64,000 nucleotides of DNA from Labrenzia sp. CE80. GTDB taxonomy: Bacteria; Pseudomonadota; Alphaproteobacteria; Rhizobiales; Stappiaceae. The notes beneath the pieces were generated by a model. It saw only the letters and a list, made by a program, of their open reading frames with translations, was not told the DNA's origin and did no database searches. Positions within the stretch are counted from its first letter, which is position 1. Each line of letters begins with the position of its first letter. The stretch lies in contig NZ_WAJT01000001.1 of the NCBI RefSeq assembly GCF_009650605.1, positions 310,001 through 374,000 of the forward strand, in the 5' to 3' direction. A program made the position numbers and the translations under genes. Of this stretch, positions 48,666 through 56,803 are shown one piece after another.

Positions 48666-49553
48666 TTATGAGGATCTGGCGCGCCAGGTCTTTGGCGTGT
48701 CGCCATAGAGCTGTTTGAAGGCGTTCGAGAAACTCGAGATATTGCTGTAGCCGGCAAGGTAGGCAGCCTGTCCGACTGTTATTCCCTGCTTTTCCAACGC
48801 CGCTCTTGCTCTCTCAAGCCTCTGCTTCCGGATGAAATCCGACACGGTTATGCCGAACCGGTCCTTGAAGCTGCGTTGGACGGTGCGTTTGCTCGCTCCC
48901 AGATCTCTGGCGAGACCTTCGATGGTCAATTCTGATTCAAGGTGTTCGACGATATAACTCCGGGTCTTCTCCGATAGATTGCTAGATGCTGTTTCGCCTG
49001 TTTGTTGGCTAAGGCTATGGTTGGTCGTGAGGTCGGCGCAAGCATAGGCGAGCAATTCCAAGCCTTTTGCCGACCGGAAAAACTGCGTGGCCTCGGGCAT
49101 CTTCTCAGGGTCGAGGTCCTCCGGCGGCTGCAGAATGGCCTCACCGAGTGCCTGCATGGTCGGATTGGCTTTCCAGAGGCAGTAGTTCATGTGACCATCG
49201 GCAAAACGGGAAAGCAGTTCCGATTTGTGTTGGGAAGCGAGCCGCTTTAGCCAGTCGCTTGGCAAAGATACCTTGACCTTGCGCAGGATATTTTCGCCGT
49301 AACTGGCAACAGACCGCAATGTGCAGGGTCTTGTCCTGTTGAGCAAAAGAACATGCGGGTATCTTTGATTTCCATATCCAGCGTCGATATCGAACAGTTT
49401 GTCATCGATGTAAAATCTTTGCTCTCCTTCCAGGAAGAGCAGCAACTGGAAGCATGGTGACAGAGTTTCGGTGACCTCCAACGTGTGATGTTGCGCCCGA
49501 CCATTCAGGAAACCGACATTTGCAAATGTCGGAAATGCGGATGCGGCTGCCAT
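48666..49553 (-). CDS. AraC-family transcriptional regulator
   Basis: A 295-residue regulator. ATG 49553 is chosen because GGAG lies 7 bases upstream; the frame stays open 23 codons further. The N-terminal ~190 residues resemble the sensor part of PchR-like regulators (LLLFLEGEQRFYIDD). The C-terminal pair of helix-turn-helix motifs is clear (ELTIEGLARDLGASKRTVQRSFKDRFGITVSDFIRKQRLERARAAL and VGQAAYLAGYSNISSFSNAFKQLYGDTP). It is divergent from the TonB-dependent receptor gene and likely controls it, as AraC regulators of siderophore receptors do. Confidence 0.9.
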   Translation of the reverse strand: MAAASAFPTFANVGFLNGRAQHHTLEVTETLSPCFQLLLFLEGEQRFYIDDKLFDIDAGYGNQRYPHVLLLNRTRPCTLRSVASYGENILRKVKVSLPSDWLKRLASQHKSELLSRFADGHMNYCLWKANPTMQALGEAILQPPEDLDPEKMPEATQFFRSAKGLELLAYACADLTTNHSLSQQTGETASSNLSEKTRSYIVEHLESELTIEGLARDLGASKRTVQRSFKDRFGITVSDFIRKQRLERARAALEKQGITVGQAAYLAGYSNISSFSNAFKQLYGDTPKTWRARSS

Positions 49554-49775
49554 CAGTGTCTCCTGCTTTGCAACGTGGCGCACCGGCATGGACCCATCAT
49601 GGATCCCCGCTGGCACTTCCACGATAACAATTGGCGCTTCGGCTAAATTGTTCGAAATTTACATCTTTCTATCACGGCTCTTATGTTGAGCGCAAAGGTC
49701 AAGTTATCGAGCATGGCAAACCATGGTCGAGCTGACCTCACTGACGGCGAAGGCATAGGGGCTCGTTTAATCGTT

Positions 49776-51827
49776 ATGACAAGAAGCAGTTTGAACCGCG
49801 TTGGCACCACGGAGTATCTGGAAACGAAGAGCCGTCATATAAAGCGAAAGTCCCTTGCGGCGCTGCTACCGACCTTGCTGGCTTCCACCGGGCTGGCAGC
49901 TGCCCAGGACGCTGTGGACACAAACCTGGACACGATCGTTGTGACCGCGGCGGGCACCCCGACCGAGCTGATAGATGCGCCGGCGAGTGTTACGGTCCTT
50001 ACGTCAGAGGACATAGAAAAGCTGCCGGCCCAGGACGTGAGAGAACTCCTCAAGCGCGTACCCGGCATTACGATCAACCACTCGGGCAATCTCGACAAGG
50101 TTCAGATTCGCGGCCTTGGCGAGCGCTATACGCTTTTCATGATCGACGGCAAGCGCGTCAACTCGGCGCCGAATGTCTTCCGTGGCAATGACTTTGATTC
50201 AGGTTGGGTTCCCGTCGAGGCCATCGAACGGATTGAAGTGGTTCGTGGCTCGATGTCGTCTCTCTATGGTTCGGATGCCATCGGGGGCGTAATCAATATC
50301 ATCACCAAGAAAGCGGATGCCGAATGGCATGGCTCGCTCACCAGTGAAGTGGTGTTGCAGGAAAATCGGAACTCGGGGGACTACGGCCGGGTTGGCTTCA
50401 ACCTGTCCGGGCCTGTCATCAAGGACAAGCTCTTTTTCCAGACCTACGGCAGCTTCGACAATAGAGCGGCCGACTCTCCGGACTTGAATCCCGGCACCTC
50501 GTGGGATGGTTCTCCGCTTGACGGATTTTATGAGAGCCGCGACGTCTTTATTGACAGCACACTGACCTGGCTGGCCGATGAGCAGAACGAAGTTGACTTC
50601 AATTACGGATATTCCAATCGTCTCCAGGATTTGACCACGCTTCAGCGGCACTCAGGCGGGGTGACCCACCGGGGTCACTATGATTTCGGCCAGACCGAGG
50701 TAAAGATCTACGGCGATCAGATCCACAACGATTATGGTCACGGCAACACTGCAGAAGAGATGCAGCCGAACACTGCGTACAATTTCAATGCAGATGCCAA
50801 GGTCAACAAAGCGCTGGATTTTGTCGTCCCGCATGAATTGACCGTCGGGACAGCTTTCACATACCAGCGTATCGAGGATGATTATGTCCTCACCGGCACC
50901 GGTGGCAGCACGTCTTCGGTTTGGCAGGCCGCGCTTTATCTGGAAGACCAGATGAGCATTACCGACCGGTTCAACATGACCTTCGGTGCGCGGCTGGACG
51001 ATCACGAAAATTTCGGCTGGCATGCCAGCCCACGTGCATATGGTGTCTTGAATCTGACGGACAACTGGACCGTAAAGGGTGGGTGGTCAGCCTCTTTCAA
51101 GGCACCAACGTTGCTGGAAAACAGCCCGAACTGGAATCAGATTTCCTGCGGTGGCGGTTGTTACATGATCGGAAGCGAAGATCTGGATCCGGAAATCGGC
51201 AGCAGCTTTGAGGCGGGCATCAACTACGAGAGTGATTTTCTGTCTGCCAATCTGACCGGATTTCACAATGATATTCAGGACATGATTCCGTTCCCGCCGG
51301 CGCGGACCTCTGACACGACAGAGGCTCTTACGTATGCGAACTTTGTCGGGTTTGCTTCGGATGGAAATCCGATCTTCACATATGAGAACATCGACAATGC
51401 CAGGACCATGGGCGTCGAGGCGAGTGTCGCTCTGCGGCCTCGGGATGATCTGACAATTACCGCCAACTACACGTATCTGGATGCCAAGGCCACGAGCGGC
51501 GTGGAACGTCCTTTGGCCTATCAACCCAAGCATTCAGCCAACCTTGGCGTCGACTGGCAGGCGACGCAGAAGCTGCAGATTGGGTTGGCCGTGAATTATG
51601 TCGGTGATCAATACACCTATGTTCCGACAGATGGGGACATGTCATCTGCGTCCGAAGCCAAGGCCTACACCACCGCTGACATAACGGCTGGCTATCAGGT
51701 GAACGACCATTTTTCGATCCGGCTCGGTGTGCTGAATGTAGCCAACAAACAGGTCCTTCGATACGAGTCCAACGACTTCAATGTGGACGGTCGGCGCTAC
51801 TTCCTTTCCGCCAAGGCAACATTCTGA
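49776..51827 (+). CDS. TonB-dependent outer-membrane receptor (siderophore type)
   Basis: Outer-membrane gated porin that takes up a ferric chelate with TonB energy. The start is uncertain: ATG 49776 gives 683 residues, while ATGs at 49683 and 49713 are also open and none has a good ribosome site. A signal peptide ends near TGLAAAQ. A TonB box (LDTIVVTA) follows, then the plug domain (SVTVLTSEDIEKLPAQDVRELLKRVPGI...GLGERYTLFMIDGKRVN...IERIEVVRGSMSSLYGSDAIGGVINIITKK), then a long beta barrel ending in a final aromatic strand (RYFLSAKATF). The plug resembles the FepA/CirA/BfeA group for catecholate siderophores. The adjacent esterase supports this. Confidence 0.88.
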   Translation: MTRSSLNRVGTTEYLETKSRHIKRKSLAALLPTLLASTGLAAAQDAVDTNLDTIVVTAAGTPTELIDAPASVTVLTSEDIEKLPAQDVRELLKRVPGITINHSGNLDKVQIRGLGERYTLFMIDGKRVNSAPNVFRGNDFDSGWVPVEAIERIEVVRGSMSSLYGSDAIGGVINIITKKADAEWHGSLTSEVVLQENRNSGDYGRVGFNLSGPVIKDKLFFQTYGSFDNRAADSPDLNPGTSWDGSPLDGFYESRDVFIDSTLTWLADEQNEVDFNYGYSNRLQDLTTLQRHSGGVTHRGHYDFGQTEVKIYGDQIHNDYGHGNTAEEMQPNTAYNFNADAKVNKALDFVVPHELTVGTAFTYQRIEDDYVLTGTGGSTSSVWQAALYLEDQMSITDRFNMTFGARLDDHENFGWHASPRAYGVLNLTDNWTVKGGWSASFKAPTLLENSPNWNQISCGGGCYMIGSEDLDPEIGSSFEAGINYESDFLSANLTGFHNDIQDMIPFPPARTSDTTEALTYANFVGFASDGNPIFTYENIDNARTMGVEASVALRPRDDLTITANYTYLDAKATSGVERPLAYQPKHSANLGVDWQATQKLQIGLAVNYVGDQYTYVPTDGDMSSASEAKAYTTADITAGYQVNDHFSIRLGVLNVANKQVLRYESNDFNVDGRRYFLSAKATF

Positions 51828-51861
51828 GCCAGGCCTGACCCTGCTTTTCAATCAAGCTTGA

Positions 51862-51887
51862 GGCAACGCCCTTGTCTGGGCGTTGCC
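51862..51887 (+). other. Strong hairpin between receptor and esterase genes
   Basis: GGCAACGCCC and GGGCGTTGCC form a perfect 10-base stem around TTGTCT, 34 bases after the receptor stop and 34 before the esterase start. No T-run follows (AATCTCTTG), so it is not a classic terminator. It may trim expression of the second gene or protect the 3' end of the receptor mRNA. Confidence 0.65.
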
Positions 51888-51921
51888 AATCTCTTGCTAA
51901 ACTCGAGACTCGGAGGTTTCT

Positions 51922-53547
51922 TTGTTTTTCCTCAGGCCTTTTCAGTTCTTTCTGCGTGTAGGTATCCTGTTTCTGACGGCTCTGCCCTTGTCCTCCATCT
52001 CTTCAGCAGAAACCAAGATGCCTGTTTCCGTTAACACCCAGGATTTCACCAGCGCATTCTCGCGAAGCTTTGCGGCAGGTGAAGACGTGCTCCTGCGCCT
52101 CGACGCGAAAGCTGGGACCTTCCTTCAGTTGGTGTTAAAGACCGAGGACGGTGCCTTTGATATCGATTTGCAGACTTCGGACCTTCGGCATGTTCGGCGC
52201 TTTCTGGAGGCGGGTGAAGGTCGTCGGGTCGCAATGATCGTTGCTTCTGAAGACAATCCCGTTTTGGCAGTTCACGCCAACCTCGACGGCACACTGCATG
52301 TCTCGCTCGAGGCGCAAATTACCCAAGCAGAGCAGATCGCACCCAAAGAACCTCTACTCAGTTCCAGATTGTCTCAATTGTCTGAGCGCCTTGCTGCCGG
52401 TGAGACCACTGCCTCTTTCTGGGAGAAGATTGCAGAAGAGGGCACTCCGCTTCTGGAGGACGGACCAAAAGGGAACTCCATTTTGACCTTCCTGGCGCGC
52501 GGTGCACAGCAGAATGTGCGCCTGCTTGGAGGCCCGACCAACGACCATTACCCACTGCACCGGCTCGGCGACAGCGATGTCTGGTACCGGTCGATGATCG
52601 TTCCGGCCGGAACCTTGTTTTCCTATCGCCTTGCGCCGGATGTGCCGGACTTTGATGGTCCTGCCCGGATGCGGCGGACTGCGGTCCTGGCAACGGCCCA
52701 GGCTGATCCCTACAACAAGTCGCCCTGGCCGGAGACCGCGCTGGACGCCTATAATCAACAGTCCACGTTTCGGGTTCCTCCGCTTGCCGATCATCCGTGG
52801 CATGAGGAAAGAGGACATCCGAAGGGCGAGATCTCGCATCTGCAGATCGAGAGTTCCGAGCTTGGCAACACGCGGGACATGTGGATCTACCGCAGTGCCG
52901 GTTTCGAACCGGCAGAGCCGGATGCCCCTTTGTTGATTGTCTTTGACGGGGAGCGGTTTCGAGCCGAGGGCTCACTTGAAACGGTGCTTGATAATCTGGT
53001 CGCAGAAGGGGCAATACCGCCACTGGCGGCCGTTTTCCTGTCACCTATCGACTTGCGGTTAAGGGCTGCGGAATTGCCGGACAATGATGCCTTTGCCAAT
53101 TTTGTGGCCGAGGACGTCATGGCCCTGGTTGAGCAGGAGATCGGTTTTGTGCCGCGAGCCGATAGAACAGTCCTGGCCGGGGCGAGCTTCGGCGGGATCG
53201 GGTCCGCGACCATTGCCCTGAAACATCCTGACCGTTTCGGCAAGGTCCTGTCTATGTCAGGGTCTTACTGGTGGCACCCCAAAGGCCCTGCCACGGGTGA
53301 AAATCATGTCGCTCGCCTGGTGGCGGATCAGCCTCGTGCCGACGTCGAATTCTTCCTGTCTGCGGGTCTGTTTGAGACCGCGAGAGATGGCGAATTTGCT
53401 GGCATTCTGATGCCCAACCGGCATCTGCGTGATGTGTTGATTGCCAAGGACTACAGGGTTCATCACCGCGAGTATCCTGCGGCCCATGACATGTTCGCCT
53501 GGCGTGAGATCCTGCCCGATGGACTTGTCGCCTTGCTTGGAGACTGA
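51922..53547 (+). CDS. Exported enterochelin-esterase-like hydrolase (Fes/IroE family)
   Basis: A 541-residue alpha/beta hydrolase. TTG 51922 is supported by GGAGG 7 bases upstream. A signal peptide ends near residue 29 (SSISSAE), so it should act in the periplasm, unlike cytoplasmic Fes. An N-terminal beta domain, partly resembling the enterochelin-esterase N-domain (PTNDHYPLHRLGDSDVWYRS), precedes the hydrolase. The nucleophile is the serine in AGASFGG near residue 420, with the likely catalytic His in PAAHDMFAW. The neighbouring TonB receptor suggests cleavage of a tri-catecholate or similar ferric siderophore. Confidence 0.85.
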   Translation: MFFLRPFQFFLRVGILFLTALPLSSISSAETKMPVSVNTQDFTSAFSRSFAAGEDVLLRLDAKAGTFLQLVLKTEDGAFDIDLQTSDLRHVRRFLEAGEGRRVAMIVASEDNPVLAVHANLDGTLHVSLEAQITQAEQIAPKEPLLSSRLSQLSERLAAGETTASFWEKIAEEGTPLLEDGPKGNSILTFLARGAQQNVRLLGGPTNDHYPLHRLGDSDVWYRSMIVPAGTLFSYRLAPDVPDFDGPARMRRTAVLATAQADPYNKSPWPETALDAYNQQSTFRVPPLADHPWHEERGHPKGEISHLQIESSELGNTRDMWIYRSAGFEPAEPDAPLLIVFDGERFRAEGSLETVLDNLVAEGAIPPLAAVFLSPIDLRLRAAELPDNDAFANFVAEDVMALVEQEIGFVPRADRTVLAGASFGGIGSATIALKHPDRFGKVLSMSGSYWWHPKGPATGENHVARLVADQPRADVEFFLSAGLFETARDGEFAGILMPNRHLRDVLIAKDYRVHHREYPAAHDMFAWREILPDGLVALLGD

Positions 53548-53576
53548 ACGAAGCCCGGTTTGGTCGTTCTCATCAA

Positions 53577-53609
53577 AAAGGGCCGCAAACATTTGCGGCC
53601 CTTTGTTTT
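53577..53609. terminator. Bidirectional terminator between esterase gene and leuA
   Basis: AAAGGGCCGCAA (53577-53588) and TTGCGGCCCTTT (53593-53604) form a 12-base stem with a 4-base loop, followed by GTTTT. The symmetric A/T ends let it serve both convergent genes. Confidence 0.9.
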
Positions 53610-53630
53610 CATTTCGTTGATTTGACCGGT

Positions 53631-55193
53631 TCAGCTCGCCTTCAGCGCGCCGGGGTTTCCGGTCTGCTGGCGCATGGCGAGCTTGTTCATGGCAGAGACA
53701 TAGGCTCTGGCGGAAGCGACCAGTGTGTCCGTGTCTGCGCCTTTGCCGGTTGCGATCCGGCCGTCTGCTTCCAGGCGAACGGAGACTTCTGCCTGGGCGT
53801 CGGTGCCTTCGGTGACTGCATGCACCTGATAGAGCTGCAGGGTCGCCTCATGGGGAATGATTGCCTTGATTGCGTTGAAGGTTGCATCGACGGGGCCGTC
53901 GCCTGTGGCTTCGCGGGTCTCGTGCCTGCCGTCGACATCCATGGTCAGGATCGCCTTCTGCGGACCGCCTGTCCCGGCGATGACAGTCAGCGCGATGACC
54001 TTGGTGTTCTCGCTGGCGATGGAGATCTCGTCCTCGACCAGGGCCTCGATGTCCTCGTCGTAAACATGCTTCTTGCGGTCGGCGAGGTCCTTGAAGCGGC
54101 GGAACGCATCCTGCAGGGCATTGTCGCCCAACTCGTAGCCCAATTCCTTCAGCTTGTCCTTGAAGGCATGGCGGCCGGAGTGCTTGCCCATGACCAGAGA
54201 CGTGGCCTTCACGCCAACATCTTCAGGACGCATGATTTCATAGGTCTCGGCGTTCTTCAGCATGCCGTCCTGGTGAATGCCGCTCTCATGAGCGAAGGCA
54301 TTCTTGCCAACGATGGCCTTGTTGTGCTGCACGGCAAAGCCTGACGCCCCAGCGACCAGCTTGGACGCCCGGGTCAGGAACTTCGGATCCACATTGGAGG
54401 CATAGGGCAGAACATCGGAACGGGTGCGGATGGCCATGACAATGGCTTCCAGCGCCGCGTTGCCGGCCCGTTCACCCAAGCCGTTGATGGTGCATTCGAT
54501 CTGACGGGCACCGCCGGCCACACCGGCCAGGGAGTTGGCGACGGCCAGGCCCAGGTCGTCATGGCAATGGACCGAGAAGATCGCCTTGTCGGAATTCGGC
54601 ACCCGTTCGATGATGTCGGCGAACATCTTCTTGTACTCGTCCGGTGTCGCATAGCCGACCGTATCCGGCAGGTTGATCGTGGTCGCACCGCATTTGATCG
54701 CCGCTTCCACACAGCGGCAGAGGTAGTCGATCGGCGTGCGGGTTGCGTCCATGGCCGACCATTCCACATCGCCGATCAGGTTGCGCGCGCGGGTCACCGT
54801 GTCGGTGATGATGTCGAGCACCTGTTCTTCGGTCTTGTTCATCTGGAACTGCAGATGGATCGGCGAGGTGGAGACGAAGGTGTGAATGCGGCCCTTTTCG
54901 GCGTGTTTCACAGCTTCGGCGCAGTGGTCGATGTCGGCGTGAATGGCGCGGGCGAGGCCTGCGATCACAGAGGTCTTGGCCTGTTTAGCGATTTCGCTCA
55001 CGGCCTCGAAGTCACCGTTTGAGGCAATCGGGAAGCCCGCTTCGATGATGTCGACGCCCATTTCGTCGAGGATATCGGCGATCTGGAGTTTTTCATCCAG
55101 GGTCATGGAGGCGCCGGGCGACTGTTCGCCGTCGCGCAAGGTGGTGTCGAAAATGAAGACCTGGTCTTTGTCTGCAGTCTGAGAGGCGGTCAT
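53631..55193 (-). CDS. leuA: 2-isopropylmalate synthase LeuA
   Basis: First committed enzyme of leucine synthesis, condensing acetyl-CoA with 2-oxoisovalerate. The 520 residues start with the catalytic-domain signature FDTTLRDGEQSPGASM. The metal-binding histidines lie in SVHCHDDLG, and further conserved stretches include INGLGERAGN and FAHESGIHQDGMLK. The C-terminal regulatory domain (about 385-510) for leucine feedback inhibition includes the conserved ATGDGPVDATFNAI. AAGGA sits upstream of the ATG. A Leu-rich reading frame upstream suggests transcriptional attenuation as well. Confidence 0.95.
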   Translation of the reverse strand: MTASQTADKDQVFIFDTTLRDGEQSPGASMTLDEKLQIADILDEMGVDIIEAGFPIASNGDFEAVSEIAKQAKTSVIAGLARAIHADIDHCAEAVKHAEKGRIHTFVSTSPIHLQFQMNKTEEQVLDIITDTVTRARNLIGDVEWSAMDATRTPIDYLCRCVEAAIKCGATTINLPDTVGYATPDEYKKMFADIIERVPNSDKAIFSVHCHDDLGLAVANSLAGVAGGARQIECTINGLGERAGNAALEAIVMAIRTRSDVLPYASNVDPKFLTRASKLVAGASGFAVQHNKAIVGKNAFAHESGIHQDGMLKNAETYEIMRPEDVGVKATSLVMGKHSGRHAFKDKLKELGYELGDNALQDAFRRFKDLADRKKHVYDEDIEALVEDEISIASENTKVIALTVIAGTGGPQKAILTMDVDGRHETREATGDGPVDATFNAIKAIIPHEATLQLYQVHAVTEGTDAQAEVSVRLEADGRIATGKGADTDTLVASARAYVSAMNKLAMRQQTGNPGALKAS

Positions 55194-55341
55194 CGGTCTT
55201 GTCCTTCCTTGAAGATCCGCTGCCGGTGAGGGGCTTGTTCAGCTCTGTCCTCGGGCACGGCGCGCGATCATGAGTTCTTGATCTGGTAAATGCGCTTCAT
55301 CCCCCAAGTGCCCGTTCCGTCAAATACGGATCAGCCGACGC

Positions 55342-55425
55342 TCAGGGGCATCTAAGTAGAAGGAGGTCGCCAATTAGAATAAGGCCGCCGCGCGGGGAGT
55401 GCGCGTCGCTGGAGATGCCGGTCAT
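55342..55425 (-). CDS. Putative leucine leader peptide upstream of leuA
   Basis: A 27-codon frame (ATG 55425, TGA ending at 55342) about 150 bases before leuA on the same strand. It encodes a peptide whose second half is GGLILIGDLLLLRCP, with four consecutive Leu codons CTC-CTT-CTA-CTT near the end. An in-frame ATG at 55443 would add six residues. This is the layout of an amino-acid attenuator leader. Downstream, CGGGCAC and GTGCCCG could pair as one hairpin of the switch, but a T-rich terminator was not found, so the exact mechanism is open. The ribosome site is weak. Confidence 0.6.
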   Translation of the reverse strand: MTGISSDAHSPRGGLILIGDLLLLRCP

Positions 55426-55443
55426 GTCGCGCAATGCGATCAT

Positions 55444-56368
55444 CGGAAGTCTCGGGCCTTGTCTGTTGCCACAGTGTCTTTGGCGCAATCTGGTCAATTC
55501 AGAATCGTGCCGCAGAAGTGTGACTTGAGCGTTAATGACGAGATTTTAGGGGATCGGGCAAAAGGATGCAAGAGGAATGACGCTAGGTTGATTCCACCTC
55601 GATGGGAGAGGTCGTTTGCAAGGAGGCCCCCTTCTCCATTCTGACCTGCACAGAAAAGGACCAAGCACCAGGTCCGCCGCAGGATCTCTCCCCGGCGTTT
55701 TGGCTTTTGTGGTCTCCCGTCAAAACGGGGTGGCAGGCGCTCCGGACTTGCCGGGAGCAGTTGGGAATGTGGGATGTGACAAGGCCGTTGCGCCTGCCCG
55801 GATTTCGTGTCCCAAATGACTGAACGTGCGTCTTTCTCTTTTCTGCGCTCCGGAAGTAGAGCGTCCTCCGGTTTGCCAGATACGAAACGCGCCTGAGACG
55901 TGCAGCGTCACTCCCCGCTGCAAACCCAAGCTGCCAGTCACCGGCGCCCACTGCCGTCCGTTACACGGCAGACAGCCCCTCGAAACCCGGTCCCCGCCAC
56001 CGCGAACGGACGGTCCGAACTCGGCCCCGTGATGACAGGAACGGGATCAATGATACGGCAGGTTCTGAGGGCGAGGATAAGTTTCGGCTATTCACGGGAA
56101 GAGATCGTGTTTTCAATGCCTTGGGAAGTGCCTATCCCTGCCGAAATGAGGGATAAGGTCTATTTCACGCTCTCATTGCCTTCCCTGTGCAGGCAGGAAT
56201 CCAGTAGTCGCCGTCGATGCTGCACGATCCGTGAGCCCCCGACGTACTGGGTCCCGGATTTTCGCTGCGCTCGTCCGGGAAGTCATGGTGCTCGACGCGG
56301 TCCTGCGAAACTCTCTACCGTCATCCTCGGGCTTGTCCGGAGGGTCCACCGATCTCGCGTCTTCCGAC
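55444..56368. other. Long intergenic region upstream of leuA leader
   Basis: About 925 bases with no convincing gene. Open frames on both strands are Arg/Ser/Pro-rich and lack ribosome sites. The leuA promoter must lie at the low-coordinate end. Toward the high end are two palindromic elements (see 56252-56350). The whole stretch has the look of dispersed intergenic repeat sequence. Confidence 0.45.
56252..56350. repeat. Palindromic intergenic repeat-like elements
   Basis: TCCCGGA (56252-56258) and TCCGGGA (56274-56280) flank the segment TTTTCGCTGCGCTCG. About 45 bases further is CATCCTCGGGCTTGTCCGGAGG, an imperfect palindrome. Elements of this look (GTCATCCTCGGGCTTG... and CCGGATTTTCGCTGCGCTCGTCCGGG) are common between genes in Rhizobiales genomes; here only one copy of each is in view, so repetition is inferred. 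Confidence 0.4.
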
Positions 56369-56791
56369 TCAGGAAAACGTCAGTACCGCAAGGGCGATGG
56401 TCGTTAGGCCGGTGAGGGATGCGGCGAGGGCAAGCTTTGGCATGTGGGGCGCGAGCGGCGCAGCTTTGCCAGCCTTGATCTTGCGAATGGTCATGCGGCT
56501 GGCAACAACGATGAGCGTCAAAAGCACGGCGCCGAGCATCTTGGCGTGAAACAGCGGGCCAAGGTTCTTGCCTCCATCATAGACGAGCCAAAGCAGGAGC
56601 GGTCCGGTGACCCAAAGCAGGCCAAGGGAGTGAACGCTGAGCATGCCGATGCGCGGGGTGATGCCACGCAGAACCTTTGCTGCATCGGGACCTCCTGAGC
56701 CAGCGGCGCGGATGACCACCAGATTGGCGAGGCTTCCTCCAATTCCCGCGGTGAAAGCAAAGACATGCAGGATTTTCAAAAGCTCGATCAT
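56369..56791 (-). CDS. Small four-helix membrane protein of unknown function
   Basis: A 140-residue integral membrane protein with four hydrophobic helices: LLKILHVFAFTAGIGGSLANLVVI, IGMLSVHSLGLLWVTGPLLLWLVY, MLGAVLLTLIVVASR and LALAASLTGLTTIALAVLTF. Histidines lie in the first two helices (LHVFAF and SVHSLG) and another in FHAKM, a pattern seen in CopD-like or other heme/copper membrane proteins, but no family is assigned. ATG 56791 is used; a GTG four codons earlier is in frame. It stands alone. Confidence 0.7.
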   Translation of the reverse strand: MIELLKILHVFAFTAGIGGSLANLVVIRAAGSGGPDAAKVLRGITPRIGMLSVHSLGLLWVTGPLLLWLVYDGGKNLGPLFHAKMLGAVLLTLIVVASRMTIRKIKAGKAAPLAPHMPKLALAASLTGLTTIALAVLTFS

Positions 56792-56803
56792 GATGGTGTC
56801 CAC

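Noticed and set aside
51841..51921. Hairpin after the TonB receptor gene as a terminator
   Set aside because: No T-run follows the stem, so it is listed as a hairpin, not a terminator.
55583..56415. Overlapping minus and plus frames of 122 and 171 codons
   Set aside because: Arg/Ser/Pro-rich translations with no ribosome site; better explained as repeat-like non-coding DNA. Kept only as an intergenic observation.
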